The notes beneath the pieces were generated by a model that worked only from the letters and a program-made list of their open reading frames with translations, searched no databases and was not told the origin of the DNA. Position numbers and translations under genes: made by a program. A stretch of DNA of 64,000 nucleotides from Serinibacter arcticus (GTDB taxonomy: Bacteria > Actinomycetota > Actinomycetes > Actinomycetales > Beutenbergiaceae): contig NZ_PYHR01000002.1 of assembly GCF_003121705.1 (NCBI RefSeq), positions 1,922,001-1,986,000 on the forward strand, written 5' to 3'. Numbering within the stretch: position 1 is the first letter of the stretch; every line of letters begins with the position of its first letter. Positions 1 to 9,282 of this stretch are shown here, piece after piece.

Positions 1-807
1 TTCGTCCTGTTCCTCGGGCTGCTCGTCGCCCCGACCCTGACGGCCACGACGGTCAACGGGGACCGGAACGCCGGGACGCTCGCCGTCCTCCAGGCGACGA
101 CGCTGTCGTCCTGGGACATCGCCGTCGGCAAGCTGCTCGCCTCGTGGGGCGCCGCGCTCGCGTTCCTGGTGGCGTCGTTGCCGTTCCTCGTGTGGGGCCT
201 GGTGCTCGGCGGGACGGGCGTGCTCGCCGCCGTCGCGACGGTGGCGATGCTCGCCGTCGTGCTCGCGGTGGTGTGCGCGATCGGCCTGGCGACCTCGACC
301 CTCGTGACCCGGCCGGCGGGATCGGCGGTGCTGACCTACGTGCTGGTGGCCGCGCTGTCGGTCGGCACGCTCATCGCCTTCGCCCTGTCGTCGTTCTTCC
401 TCACCACCACCGAGACGGTCCGGGTCTACGGGACGGACTGGTCCACCGACGACACGCAGTGCGTCTGGCGCGAGGAGGAGCGGCAGGTCACCCACACGGA
501 GCGGACGGCCTGGCTGCTCGGCCTCAACCCGTTCGTGATGGTGGCGGACTTCTCGGCCACCGACGAGCCGTACCCGACCGCGCCGCTGAGCGCGATCAGC
601 TGGGCGGTCCGGACGGCGCAGGTGGGCCAGGGGACGGAGATCGACGAGTGCTACTCGTCCGGGGCACCTCCCGCCCCGGAGGCCGCGCCGTACTGGCCGT
701 GGAGCCTCGGGGCGTACCTCGTCATCGGAGCGGGGTCGGTGGTGTTCACGGCGCGGAGGCTCGCGGTCCCGACGGCGAAGCTGGCCCGGGGGACGCGGAT
801 CGCCTGA
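1..807 (+). CDS. ABC-2 type transporter permease, 3' part only
   Basis: The reading frame is open from the first base and ends at TGA 805-807, so the 5' part lies outside the window. The 268 visible residues hold several hydrophobic segments and a loop near the start (residues about 15-30) with the pattern NGDRNAGTLAVLQATTLS, the element that follows the first helices in ABC-2 permeases and contacts the ATPase. It probably exports an unknown substrate together with an ATPase encoded upstream. It converges on the minus-strand DUF5063 gene. The family call is good; the substrate is unknown. Confidence 0.75.
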   Translation, partial: FVLFLGLLVAPTLTATTVNGDRNAGTLAVLQATTLSSWDIAVGKLLASWGAALAFLVASLPFLVWGLVLGGTGVLAAVATVAMLAVVLAVVCAIGLATSTLVTRPAGSAVLTYVLVAALSVGTLIAFALSSFFLTTTETVRVYGTDWSTDDTQCVWREEERQVTHTERTAWLLGLNPFVMVADFSATDEPYPTAPLSAISWAVRTAQVGQGTEIDECYSSGAPPAPEAAPYWPWSLGAYLVIGAGSVVFTARRLAVPTAKLARGTRIA

Positions 808-837
808 GGCGGTCCGGACGCCGGGGCCGTCCGCCGG

Positions 838-1446
838 TCAGGCGCCGTGGAGGGCGTCGAACTCCGCCTCGTGGGCCACCTCGTCGGGGACGTCGAGGCG
901 CAGGTGGCCGAGCAGCACGAGCAGGACGCGCAGCGCGGAGGCCGTGCGCTCGCCCCAGATCTGCAGGTAGGAGAACTGCCACCACCACAGCGCCTCGGAG
1001 AGGTGGCCGGCGTCGTGGTGGGCCAGGCCCTGGGCGAGCTCCTGGGCGATCGCGGCGATGTCGCCGGAGAGCGAGGAGAGGCCGACCTCGTCGCCGAGGA
1101 CCGGGTCGCTGACGTCAGAGTACTCGTCGACGCCGTCCAGCACGTTGGCCAGGCCCGCCCGCAGGGCGTCGACGTCGGGGTCGGGGCCGACGTCGGGCTC
1201 GAACCGCTCGGCCGGGACGACGTCGACGATCGCGCCGAGCACGGCGCCGGTCGCGGCGAGCTCCGACAGGGCGAGCAGCAGCAGCGGGAACGCGGCCTCC
1301 GGCGCCGTGCCGGCGGACACCTCGGTGACCGTTGACAGGAACGTGCGGGCCTGGTCCGCCGTCCGGACCTCGATCGCGAGGAGGTCCTCGTCGAGGGCGC
1401 CGGGCGTGGCCGCGGGCTGGTTCTCGGGGGGCGTGGACTCAGGCAT
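838..1446 (-). CDS. DUF5063 domain-containing protein
   Basis: A 202-residue acidic, mostly helical protein without signal peptide or membrane segment. A tryptophan-rich stretch ([22 protein letters not shown]) near residue 155 is the recognisable DUF5063 part. The start ATG (1444-1446) lies inside the end of recR, whose stop is at 1439-1441. The 8-base overlap implies translational coupling. DUF5063 genes commonly follow recR in actinobacteria, but no function is established. I see no catalytic motif. Confidence 0.85.
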   Translation of the reverse strand: MPESTPPENQPAATPGALDEDLLAIEVRTADQARTFLSTVTEVSAGTAPEAAFPLLLLALSELAATGAVLGAIVDVVPAERFEPDVGPDPDVDALRAGLANVLDGVDEYSDVSDPVLGDEVGLSSLSGDIAAIAQELAQGLAHHDAGHLSEALWWWQFSYLQIWGERTASALRVLLVLLGHLRLDVPDEVAHEAEFDALHGA

Positions 1447-2047
1447 GCAGCCGCACCCGCCCCTCGAACGCGCGCCCGAGCGTGATCTCGTCGGCGTACT
1501 CCAGGTCGCCCCCGACCGGCAGGCCCGAGGCCAGGCGGGTGACCGCGAGGCCCATCGAGCCGAGCAGGCGCGAGAGGTAGGAGGCGGTGGCCTCGCCCTC
1601 GACGTTGGGGTCGGTGGCGATGATGACCTCGGTGACGACGCCGGAGGCGAGCCGGGTCATCAGCTCGCGGATGCGCAGCTCGTCCGGGCCGATGCCGTTG
1701 ATCGGGTTGATGGCGCCGCCGAGCACGTGGTACCGACCGCGGAACTCCCGCGTGCGCTCGATCGCGACGACGTCGCGCGGCTCCTCGACGACGCAGATCT
1801 GCGTGTCGTTGCGACGCGGGTCGAGGCAGATGCGGCAGGTCTCCGCCTCGGCGACGTTCCCGCACGTCGCGCAGAACCTCACCTTGGCCTTGACCTGGAT
1901 CAGCGCCTCGGCGAGACGGGCGACGTCGGCCGTGTCGGTGGCGAGGATGTGGAACGCGATGCGCTGCGCGCCCTTCGGTCCGACTCCGGGCAGCTGGCCC
2001 AGCTCGGCGATGAGATCAGCGACAGCGCCCTCGTATGCAGCACTCAT
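1439..2047 (-). CDS. recR: Recombination mediator RecR
   Basis: RecR works with RecF and RecO to load RecA on gapped DNA. The 202-residue protein has the family order: N-terminal helix-hairpin-helix ([15 protein letters not shown]), a four-cysteine zinc site (FCATCGN then CRIC), and a Toprim domain beginning [14 protein letters not shown]. The start is placed at ATG 2045-2047 because a GGAGGT ribosome-binding site sits about 8 bases upstream and the protein then matches the family length. The open frame continues upstream over dnaX but that part is not RecR-like. It lies 5 bases after dnaX, a common bacterial arrangement. Confidence 0.95.
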   Translation of the reverse strand: MSAAYEGAVADLIAELGQLPGVGPKGAQRIAFHILATDTADVARLAEALIQVKAKVRFCATCGNVAEAETCRICLDPRRNDTQICVVEEPRDVVAIERTREFRGRYHVLGGAINPINGIGPDELRIRELMTRLASGVVTEVIIATDPNVEGEATASYLSRLLGSMGLAVTRLASGLPVGGDLEYADEITLGRAFEGRVRLHA

Positions 2048-2052
2048 GGGCC

Positions 2053-4869
2053 CTACCTCCGAACGTCGGAGACGCCGTCGAGGATCTCGTCGATCACGAC
2101 CCCGCCCAGCATCTTGGCCACCAGTGTGGCACCCATGAGGCCGGACGAGGACGCCGCGACGGAGTTCGCCACGTCGTCGTCGTCCGCGTCCTCCCACGGC
2201 GCGGGCGGCAGGTCCGGGGCCGCGGGGGCGGGCGGGGTGGCGGCCAGGGCCCGCGCGGCGCCGCGGGCCTGCAGGTCGATGACGGGGGCGAGCCGGCTCG
2301 GACCCGCCGGGGTCGAGCGGTGCGCGGGTGCCCGGAGGGTCTCGGGAGCGTGCTCCGCCTCCGGCGCGGGCTCGGCGTCGGGGGCGACGTCAGGGGCGTC
2401 CGGCGCCATCGGCGCCACGACGCTCAGGTGCGAGCGGACGTGCGGGACGTCGTCGGCGCTGTCGTCGGCGGGGGTGGCGGCGGTGCCGCCCGTGGCGCTG
2501 CTGCTCCGGCCCGGCACGGCGACCGGGGCGTCGTCCCAGTCGGCGAGCGCACGGGCGACGGCTTCGGAGACCTGACGAGCCGGGGCCTCGGGCTCGGCGG
2601 TCTCGGCGGCCGCGGGCGGCTGCGCCTCGGACGGCGCGGGCTGCCGGGTCGTGGGCGTGGTCGACGGACGCGGGGTGGTCGCGGTCGGCTGCGTGACGAT
2701 CCGGGGTGAGGCGGCCGTCGGCGCCGGCGACGCCGGGGCACGCTCGGGCTCGGGCTCGGCGCGCGCGGCGTGCTCGGACGCCAGGTAGGGGTCGTGGGCG
2801 CCGTACGGGTCCTCGTCGGGCTCGGGCCCGAAGTCGTGGGCAGGACCGGCCTGCGCCGTCGCACCGGGAACCTGCGCCAAGGGACCGCGGCCCTGGCCGT
2901 CCGCGCGCGCACCACCCTGCGGGGCGCGCTCGTTGCGACCGCCGCCGTCGCGCTGACCCTGGCCGACGCCCTGGCCGACGCCCTGGCCGACGCCCTGGCC
3001 ACCGCCGGGACCCGCGGGTCCGCCGTCTCCCCCGGGGCCGCCAGGCCCGTCGGGGCCGGCGACGTCGACCTGCACGCGGAGCCGCAGCCCCACGGTCTCG
3101 AAGATCGCCTGCGAGAGCACGGCTCCGCCGTCGCGACCGGTGAACGCCGAGATCAGCCCCGGCGTCGGGAACAGCAGCGTCATCGAGTCGGCCGTGACCT
3201 CGCCGGGCTGGGCGTGCTGGGAGATGAGGGTCCAGGTGGCGCGGCTCGAGGCGGCGAGCGTCTCGAGGACCTCGGGCCAGCGACGGCGCAGCTCGGTCCC
3301 GTCGACGGCGCCGGCCGACGACGTCGGCTCGGCCGCCGGCTGGTCAGCGGCCGGGGCGGCGGGGGACGCGGGGGCTGCGGGCTCGCGGGGCGCCTCGTCG
3401 CGCGCGGCAGGGCGCTCCTCGCTCCGCGGGGCGGGCGTGGTGGTCTGCTCCGCGGCCGGCTGCTGACGCTCGGTCGCAGGACGTTCGGCGGGACGCCGCG
3501 TGGGCGTGGGCGCACCCTCGCGAGGCCCGCCGAGCGGACCCGCCCCCGGGATCGCCGCGGCGGCGGGCTGGGCCGGCGGAGCGGTGGTGGCGGAGGCCGC
3601 GGGGCGCGACTGCGGAGCCTCGCTCGCACGGGACGGCGTCGCGGGCTGCGTGACGACAGGCGGCGTCGTCGGCTCCGGGGTCGACGCCTGGACCGGGGCG
3701 GGGATCGGGGCCGGGATCGTCGCGACGGGCGTGGCGTGGGAGGCGGCGGCCGGGGCGTCACCGAGCCCGCCGATCGCGAGCATCGCGCGGGTCAGGACGA
3801 GCTCGAGGAGCAGGCGCGGCGACGTCGCGCCGACCATGTCGGTGAGGCCGGCGTTGACGATGTCGGCGACCGTCGAGAGCCGGTGCGCGCCGAGGGCCGA
3901 GGCCTGCGGGCGCATGCGCTCGACCTCGTCGGCCGGGAGCGCGCGCAGGACCGTCTCCGCCTCGCTGCCGGAGGCCGAGATGACGATGAGGTCGCGCAGC
4001 CGGTCGAGCAGGTCCTCGACGAACCGGCGCGGGTCCCGGCCGCTCTCGACGACGTGGTCGACGACGCGGAAGAGCGCGGCGCCGTCGCCCGCCGCGAGCG
4101 CCCCGACGGCGTCGTCGAGCAGCGTCACGGGCGTGAAGCCGAGCAGCGACGAGGCGAGGTCGTAGGAGACCCCCTCCTCCGCCGCGCCGGCCATGAGCTG
4201 GTCCAGCACGGAGAGGGAGTCGCGGACCGAGCCGCCGCCGGCGCGCACGACGAGCGGGAGGACACCGCTGTCGACGGTGATGCTCTCGGCCTCGCACAGC
4301 GTGCCCAGGTAGCCCTGGAGCACCGCGGGCGGGACGAGGCGGAACGGGTAGTGGTGGGTGCGCGAGCGGATGGTGCCGATGACCTTCTCGGGCTCCGTCG
4401 TCGCGAACACGAACTTCACGTGCGCGGGGGGCTCCTCGACGAGCTTGAGCAGGGCGTTGAAGCCCTGCGGCGTCACCATGTGCGCCTCGTCGATGATGAA
4501 GACCTTGTACCGGTCGCGGGCCGGGGCGAACACGGCCCGCTCGCGCAGGTCGCGTGCGTCGTCCACACCACCGTGGCTCGCGGCGTCGATCTCGACCACG
4601 TCGAGGCTGCCGGGGCCACCACGCGCCAGCTCGACGCAGCTCTCGCAGACGCCGCACGGGGTGTCGGTCGGACCCTCGGCGCAGTTGAGGCAGCGCGCGA
4701 GGATGCGCGCCGACGTCGTCTTCCCGCAGCCGCGCGGTCCCGAGAACAGGTAGGCGTGCGTGGCCCGGTCGGCGCGCAGCGCGGCCCGGAGCGGATCGGT
4801 GACGTGCTCCTGCCCGATCACGTCCGCGAACGAGTCCGGGCGGTAGCGGCGGTACAGAGCGGTGGTCAC
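2053..4869 (-). CDS. dnaX: DNA polymerase III subunits gamma and tau
   Basis: Clamp-loader ATPase of the replicative polymerase, 938 residues. The N-terminal AAA+ module shows [15 protein letters not shown], Walker [12 protein letters not shown], a four-cysteine zinc module and the DEAH box FIIDEAHM. After about residue 370 comes a long Pro/Ala/Glu linker, typical of actinobacterial DnaX, that contains a GVGQ tandem repeat; the C-terminus should bind the polymerase. The start is GTG 4867-4869, with TACCCT at 4881..4876 exactly 6 bases upstream and no Shine-Dalgarno, so the mRNA is probably leaderless. I see no A-rich slippery site, so separate gamma production by frameshifting is not indicated. 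Confidence 0.95.
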   Translation of the reverse strand: MTTALYRRYRPDSFADVIGQEHVTDPLRAALRADRATHAYLFSGPRGCGKTTSARILARCLNCAEGPTDTPCGVCESCVELARGGPGSLDVVEIDAASHGGVDDARDLRERAVFAPARDRYKVFIIDEAHMVTPQGFNALLKLVEEPPAHVKFVFATTEPEKVIGTIRSRTHHYPFRLVPPAVLQGYLGTLCEAESITVDSGVLPLVVRAGGGSVRDSLSVLDQLMAGAAEEGVSYDLASSLLGFTPVTLLDDAVGALAAGDGAALFRVVDHVVESGRDPRRFVEDLLDRLRDLIVISASGSEAETVLRALPADEVERMRPQASALGAHRLSTVADIVNAGLTDMVGATSPRLLLELVLTRAMLAIGGLGDAPAAASHATPVATIPAPIPAPVQASTPEPTTPPVVTQPATPSRASEAPQSRPAASATTAPPAQPAAAAIPGAGPLGGPREGAPTPTRRPAERPATERQQPAAEQTTTPAPRSEERPAARDEAPREPAAPASPAAPAADQPAAEPTSSAGAVDGTELRRRWPEVLETLAASSRATWTLISQHAQPGEVTADSMTLLFPTPGLISAFTGRDGGAVLSQAIFETVGLRLRVQVDVAGPDGPGGPGGDGGPAGPGGGQGVGQGVGQGVGQGQRDGGGRNERAPQGGARADGQGRGPLAQVPGATAQAGPAHDFGPEPDEDPYGAHDPYLASEHAARAEPEPERAPASPAPTAASPRIVTQPTATTPRPSTTPTTRQPAPSEAQPPAAAETAEPEAPARQVSEAVARALADWDDAPVAVPGRSSSATGGTAATPADDSADDVPHVRSHLSVVAPMAPDAPDVAPDAEPAPEAEHAPETLRAPAHRSTPAGPSRLAPVIDLQARGAARALAATPPAPAAPDLPPAPWEDADDDDVANSVAASSSGLMGATLVAKMLGGVVIDEILDGVSDVRR
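2961..3000. repeat. 12-bp tandem repeat within dnaX
   Basis: Three full copies and a 4-base start of a fourth copy of the unit GGCCGACGCCCT on the plus strand. On the coding strand they encode consecutive Gly-Val-Gly-Gln units in the DnaX linker. The unit is a multiple of three, so copy-number change would keep the frame. Probably polymorphic between strains and without functional weight. Confidence 0.9.
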
Positions 4870-4875
4870 CGGTTC

Positions 4876-4881
4876 AGGGTA
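4876..4881 (-). promoter_or_regulatory. -10 element of dnaX (leaderless type)
   Basis: The minus strand reads TACCCT, then 6 bases, then the GTG start of dnaX. A TANNNT hexamer ending 6 bases before the start codon places the transcription start on or next to the G of GTG. No Shine-Dalgarno is present. Prediction from sequence only. Confidence 0.6.
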
Positions 4882-4925
4882 GTCGGCGCCCCCGACATCG
4901 CCGGGCGGTCGTCCCCACCCCCGCT

Positions 4926-5001
4926 CGAACCCCGGACCGCTGCTGCGGCGGTTGCGGTTGGGCCGTGGTCATCCGCAACCAGCGCAGCAGCGGTGTGGGG
5001 G
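4926..5001. repeat. Dispersed palindromic element, copy A (upstream of oppA)
   Basis: Left arm 4936-4957 and right arm 4973-4994 are inverted copies of 22 bases with one two-base mismatch (GC against CT); further C/G runs outside extend the stem and the loop is about 15 bases. Copy B at 11306-11385 is nearly identical, including the loop, and in the same orientation. This is the only notable structure in the 346-base gap between dnaX and oppA, which are divergent, so it is not simply the terminator of a converging gene. It could be a REP-like element or a structured leader of the opp transcript. Confidence 0.8.
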
Positions 5002-5215
5002 CGGTCGGGGCCCGGAGCGAGCTCGGGCGGGCCGGCGGCGGCGGAGCGTGGCCCCGCCGGACGTCTCACCTGGCGGACGTTCGTCGTCTCGACCGGCTGG
5101 ACCGGCGCGGCGTGCCTACGGTCGAGGAAGTCACCCGGGCCGCACTGACCGCGCCCGGGCGAGACAGCTCCCGGCCGTCACCCGGCCACCGACCTGACCC
5201 GTGCGAGGTAACCCC

Positions 5216-6907
5216 ATGACCAGCAGACCGCCGTTCCGACCGACGACGATCGTCCCCGCGATCGCGCTCGCCCTCGTCCTGTCCGCCTGCTCGACCGGGG
5301 GAAGCCAGGCTCCGTCCGACTCGCCCACCGGCTCCGCCGACGCCACCTCGGAGCCCACCGCCGACGGCGGCGGCGGCGGCGAGATCACGATCGCCGTCGC
5401 CCAGGAGCTCAACACGATCGACCCGCCGTTCGCGATCGACTCCAACAGCGCCGTCGCGATCAACAACGTCTACGAGGGCCTGTACCGGCTGGACGAGGCC
5501 AACCAGCCCGTGCCGGCGGGCGCGGCCGACCTGCCAGAGGTCAGCGAGGACGGCCTCACGTACACGATCGCGCTCAACCCCGACGCGACCTGGTCCGACG
5601 GCGACCCGGTCACCGCCGGCGACTACGTCTTCGCGTGGAAGCGCGCCGTCGGCCTCGACAACGCGAGCGAGAACCAGAAGTACTTCACGACGATCGCCAA
5701 CGCCGACGAGATCATCGAGGGTGCGGCCGACCCCGACACGCTCGGTGTCGTGGCCGAGGACGACCACACCCTGACGATCACGCTCGACGCCCCGGTGGCC
5801 TACTTCCCGTCGCTCCTGGCCGTCGTCCCGCTGTTCCCGGTCTCCCAGAGCGCCGTGGAGGAGCTGGGCGACGCCTACGGCTCCGACAGCGAGAACGCGG
5901 TCTACAACGGCCCGTTCACGCTCGCCGACTTCGCCGGCCCCGGCATCGGCACCGACTGGACGTACGTGAAGAACGACGCCTACTGGGACGCCGAGTCCGT
6001 CGGTCTCGACACCATCAACGTGCGGGTCATCAAGGAGACCAACACGGCCGTCAGCCTCTTCCAGAGCGGCGAGCTCGACCAGGTCCAGATCTCCGGCGCC
6101 CAGGTCCAGGCGTCCTCCGCCGACCCCGGCTTCGTGAGCGACACGACCGCCACGTCGGCCTTCCTCGGCTACAACCACACCAACCCGGTGCTGCAGAACG
6201 CCAAGGTTCGCGAGGCGATCTCCCTGGTGATCGACCGGGAGGCACTCGCGACGGCGGTCCTGGCCGACGGGTCGACGGCGGCCACCGGGCTCGTCCCGCC
6301 CGGGCTCGCGACGAACGGGGGCGAGGACTTCGCCGACGCCGCGGGAGACCCGCTGTCCACCGACGTCGAGGAGGCCGCGCGGCTGTGGGAGGAGGCCCGG
6401 ACCGAGCTCGGCATCACGGAGCTGACCCTCAACCTCCAGACCTTCGACTCCGATCGGGTGAAGACCGTCTCGGAGTACCTGCAGGGCGCCATCGAGACCA
6501 ACCTCGAGGGCGTCACACTGCAGATCGGCCTGAACCCGGTGGCCAACTTCCTCGAGAAGACCGGGAGCGGCGACTTCGACGTCTACCTCGTCACCTGGGG
6601 CGCCGACTTCGCGGACCCGTCGAGCCAGCTCGGGCTGTTCCTCTCGACGGCCGGCACCAACTGGGGCAAGTACTCCAACCCCGAGTTCGACGCCGCGCTC
6701 GAGGCGGCCCAGGGAGTGAACGCGACGGACGCCGACGCCCGGTGGGACGACCTGCTCGAGGCGCAGCGGATCCTCATCGACGAGCAGGGGATCACCCCGA
6801 TCTACTTCCAGAGCTCCACGCTGCTGCGCAACCCGGCCCTGGAGGGCGTGATCTACCACACGGCCGGTCCCGCGTTCGAGTACAGGTCAGCCCGCCTGAC
6901 GAGCTGA
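5216..6907 (+). CDS. oppA: Oligopeptide ABC transporter substrate-binding lipoprotein
   Basis: Extracellular solute-binding protein of family 5 (OppA/DppA), 563 residues, that captures peptides for the permease encoded downstream. The N-terminus is a lipoprotein signal ending in LVLSAC with the lipidated cysteine at residue 25, followed by a Ser/Thr/Gly/Asp-rich linker. The mature start (ITIAVAQELNTIDPPFAID) and the YTIALNPDATWSDGDPVTAGDYVFAWKRA segment are typical of the family. ATG 5216 is preferred over GTG 5201 because GAGGT lies 7 bases before it and the signal peptide then has normal length. A strong hairpin follows the gene at 6930-6970. The peptide range cannot be told from sequence. 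Confidence 0.92.
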   Translation: MTSRPPFRPTTIVPAIALALVLSACSTGGSQAPSDSPTGSADATSEPTADGGGGGEITIAVAQELNTIDPPFAIDSNSAVAINNVYEGLYRLDEANQPVPAGAADLPEVSEDGLTYTIALNPDATWSDGDPVTAGDYVFAWKRAVGLDNASENQKYFTTIANADEIIEGAADPDTLGVVAEDDHTLTITLDAPVAYFPSLLAVVPLFPVSQSAVEELGDAYGSDSENAVYNGPFTLADFAGPGIGTDWTYVKNDAYWDAESVGLDTINVRVIKETNTAVSLFQSGELDQVQISGAQVQASSADPGFVSDTTATSAFLGYNHTNPVLQNAKVREAISLVIDREALATAVLADGSTAATGLVPPGLATNGGEDFADAAGDPLSTDVEEAARLWEEARTELGITELTLNLQTFDSDRVKTVSEYLQGAIETNLEGVTLQIGLNPVANFLEKTGSGDFDVYLVTWGADFADPSSQLGLFLSTAGTNWGKYSNPEFDAALEAAQGVNATDADARWDDLLEAQRILIDEQGITPIYFQSSTLLRNPALEGVIYHTAGPAFEYRSARLTS

Positions 6908-6929
6908 CGACCGCGCCCTGCGCCTGACG

Positions 6930-6970
6930 CGACCACCGAGATCCGGCACCCCGCCGGGCCTCGGTGGTCG
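6930..6970 (+). terminator. Hairpin after oppA
   Basis: An 11-bp perfect outer stem (6930-6940 with 6960-6970) continues inward through CCGGC/GCCGG. There is no U-run, as usual in high-GC actinobacteria. It probably ends most oppA transcripts or protects their 3' end, which would raise binding protein over permease. Confidence 0.7.
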
Positions 6971-7021
6971 TGGCGCGTCGTCCGAGGTCCGGAGCCGCCG
7001 AGCGGCGGGAGCCGCGAGCGG

Positions 7022-7300
7022 TCAGCTCGCCAGCGCAGCCACCGCGGCGACGGCCACCGCCGCCGCTCCCCCTGCCAGCAGCCACCAGGCCGCCCGCGGA
7101 GGACGACGGCGGCCGGGCGGGCCGGGCTCGGCGTCGGGCTCGGCGCCCGGATCGGCGTCCGGCACGTCGCTCGGGTCGTCCGCCCGGCGCCGGCGCAACG
7201 AGTCGAACTGTCCAGCAGCACGCACCACGAGCAGGGAGCCAGCCATCAGGGCCAGCAGACCCACCATGAACGCGACGTCGGAGACGGCTCGCCACGTCAC
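7022..7300 (-). CDS. Small two-helix membrane protein of unknown function
   Basis: A 92-residue protein with one hydrophobic helix near residues 9-30, a charged middle rich in Asp, Pro and Arg, and a second helix at the very C-terminus (WWLLAGGAAAVAVAAVAALAS). I do not recognise a family. GTG 7300 is chosen because it gives a complete first helix; an internal ATG at 7267 is the alternative. The gene lies between oppA and oppB on the opposite strand, its start only 21 bases from the oppB start, so a shared promoter region is likely. Whether it serves the Opp system is unknown. Confidence 0.55.
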   Translation of the reverse strand: MTWRAVSDVAFMVGLLALMAGSLLVVRAAGQFDSLRRRRADDPSDVPDADPGAEPDAEPGPPGRRRPPRAAWWLLAGGAAAVAVAAVAALAS

Positions 7301-7321
7301 GCCGACCCCCGGGGGTGGGGC

Positions 7322-8260
7322 GTGAGCATCGCCGCGTTCGCCCTGCGCCGGCTCGGATACATGGTGATCACCCTGTGGATCATCGTCACGGCCACGTTCT
7401 TCCTCATGCACCTTCTGCCGGGTTCGCCGTACGTGGACCTGCAGAAGCTGAGCGAGCAGCAGATCGCGATCCTCAACGAGCGCGCGGGCCTGGACCGGCC
7501 GCTCCTCGAACAGTATGTGATCTACGTCCGCAACCTCCTGACGGGCGATCTGGGCGTCTCGTTCCAGTTCAAGAACCAGCCGGTGACGAGCCTGCTCGCG
7601 GGTCGGATCGGCCCGTCCATCCAGCTCGGGTTCCAGGCGCTCGTCGTGGGCGCCGTCCTCGGCGTGGTGCTCGGCACGGTGTCGGCGGTCCGCCGCGGAT
7701 CGTGGATCGACTCCACCTCCACGGTCGTCGCGGTGCTGGGGCGGTCCGTCCCCAGCTTCGTCGTGGCTGTCCTGCTGCAGTACGTCTTCGCCGTCCGGCT
7801 GGGGTGGCTGCCGATCGCGTCGTGGAACATGGGCGTGGTGGCGACCATCCTCCCGACGATCGCCCTGGCCATGTCGCCGCTCGCCGACTCCGCACGGTTC
7901 GTGCGGACCGAGATGGTGGAGGTGCTCTCCTCCGACTACGCCGAGCTCGCCAGGGCCAAGGGTCTAGGTCGGTGGCGCGTGGCCTGGCACCACGGGCTGC
8001 GCAACAGCGTCATCCCGCTCATCACGCTGCTCGGCCCGATGTCGGTGGCGCTGGTGACCGGCTCCCTCGTCGTGGAGAACATCTTCGCCATCCCCGGGAT
8101 CGGCGAGCAGTTCGTCAAGTCGATCCTCGCGAACGACTACCCCACGATCATGGCGGTCACGATCCTCTACTCCGCGCTCCTGCTGGTGGTCATGCTCGTC
8201 GTCGACGTCCTCTACAGCGTCGTCGACCCGCGGATCCGCGTGGGGGGTGCGTCCCGGTGA
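7322..8260 (+). CDS. oppB: Oligopeptide ABC transporter permease OppB
   Basis: A 312-residue inner-membrane permease. It begins with the family hallmark FALRRLGYMVITLWIIVTATFFLMHLLPGSPY and has the binding-protein-dependent transport domain with the EAA-type loop (YAELARAKGLGRWRVAWHHGLRNSVIPLIT), where the ATPases dock. The GTG start at 7322 follows a G-rich stretch. Its stop overlaps the GTG start of oppC (GTGA), so translation is coupled. Expression may need its own promoter, because oppA ends in a hairpin and an opposite-strand gene intervenes. Confidence 0.93.
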   Translation: MSIAAFALRRLGYMVITLWIIVTATFFLMHLLPGSPYVDLQKLSEQQIAILNERAGLDRPLLEQYVIYVRNLLTGDLGVSFQFKNQPVTSLLAGRIGPSIQLGFQALVVGAVLGVVLGTVSAVRRGSWIDSTSTVVAVLGRSVPSFVVAVLLQYVFAVRLGWLPIASWNMGVVATILPTIALAMSPLADSARFVRTEMVEVLSSDYAELARAKGLGRWRVAWHHGLRNSVIPLITLLGPMSVALVTGSLVVENIFAIPGIGEQFVKSILANDYPTIMAVTILYSALLLVVMLVVDVLYSVVDPRIRVGGASR

Positions 8261-9282
8261 CCCGCCCCTCCCTCCCGCCCGGCCTCACGGCCGAGGCCTT
8301 CGGCCCGGCTCACCGACAGGTCGCCGACGCCGCCGTCGACTCCGCCGCTCGCGGCTTCTGGCGCGACTCGTGGGAGCGGCTGCGTCGCCGTCGCGCGGCG
8401 ATGGTCTCGCTGGTCGTCCTGGCCCTGATCAGCGTCGCGGCGGTGGTGGCGATCTGGTTCTCGCCGCACGACCCGACGGCGCAGCAGACCCTGTTCGTCA
8501 ACCTGCCTCCGCGGATCCCCGGCCTGGGCATCCCCGGCTGGGACGGGACGACCGTCATCGGGGGCGAACGCGTCGACAAGTACGCCCTCGTGGGGGTCCC
8601 CGCGGACGTCCACTTCCTGCTCGGGACCGACGGTCTCGGTCGCGACCTCCTCTCGCGCCTGCTCATGGGCGTGCGGGTCTCGCTCGGCATCGCGCTGGTC
8701 GCTGCCGTCCTCGACCTGACGCTCGGCGTGACCTACGGGCTCGTCTCGGGCCTGGCCGCCACCGGGATCGACACCGCGATGCAGCGCGTGCTCGAGGTGC
8801 TCTCGGGCATCCCGACCCTGGTCGTCCTCGTCCTCATGCTCACGGTCTTCAGCCCCGGGGTCGTCTCGATCGTGCTGGCCCTCGTCGTCACGGGCTGGAT
8901 CCCGATGGCGCGACTCGTGCGCGCCCAGACGCTGCGGCTGAAGGACCGCGAGTTCGTCCTCGCCGCGGAGGTCCTCGGGGCGCGGCGGTTCCGGATCGCC
9001 GTCCGCCACGTCCTGCCCAACGTGATGGGCGTCGTCGTCGTGCAGACGATGTTCACGATCCCGACGGCGATCTTCTTCGAGGCGTTCCTCAGCTTCATCG
9101 GGCTCGGGCTGCGCCCGCCCACCGCCTCGCTCGGCACGCTGCTCGACGAGGGCTTCGACACGTTCACGTTCCTGCCGTACCAGATGCTCGTTCCCGCCCT
9201 GACGCTGAGCGTGATCATGATCGCCTTCAACCTGCTCGCCGACGGGCTGCGGGACGCGTTCGACCCCCGGAGCCGACGATGA
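8257..9282 (+). CDS. oppC: Oligopeptide ABC transporter permease OppC
   Basis: Second permease, 341 residues. A cytoplasmic N-terminal segment (FWRDSWERLRRRRAAMVSLVVLALI) leads to the first helix. The periplasmic FLLGTDGLGRDLLSRLLMGVRVSLGIAL motif and the coupling loop (FVLAAEVLGARRFRIAVRHVLPNVMGVV) are characteristic of OppC/DppC. GTG 8257 is taken because GTGA overlaps the oppB stop and fits the family length. Its TGA overlaps the ATG of oppD (ATGA). Confidence 0.93.
   Translation: MTRPSLPPGLTAEAFGPAHRQVADAAVDSAARGFWRDSWERLRRRRAAMVSLVVLALISVAAVVAIWFSPHDPTAQQTLFVNLPPRIPGLGIPGWDGTTVIGGERVDKYALVGVPADVHFLLGTDGLGRDLLSRLLMGVRVSLGIALVAAVLDLTLGVTYGLVSGLAATGIDTAMQRVLEVLSGIPTLVVLVLMLTVFSPGVVSIVLALVVTGWIPMARLVRAQTLRLKDREFVLAAEVLGARRFRIAVRHVLPNVMGVVVVQTMFTIPTAIFFEAFLSFIGLGLRPPTASLGTLLDEGFDTFTFLPYQMLVPALTLSVIMIAFNLLADGLRDAFDPRSRR

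Noticed and set aside
810-837. Terminator between the first permease and DUF5063
   Set aside because: GGACG/CGTCC and GGCGG/CCGCC pairs exist, but the stem is short and interrupted; not strong enough to list.
2053-4869. Programmed frameshift in dnaX to make gamma
   Set aside because: No A-rich slippery heptamer or stimulatory structure was seen in this GC-rich coding region.
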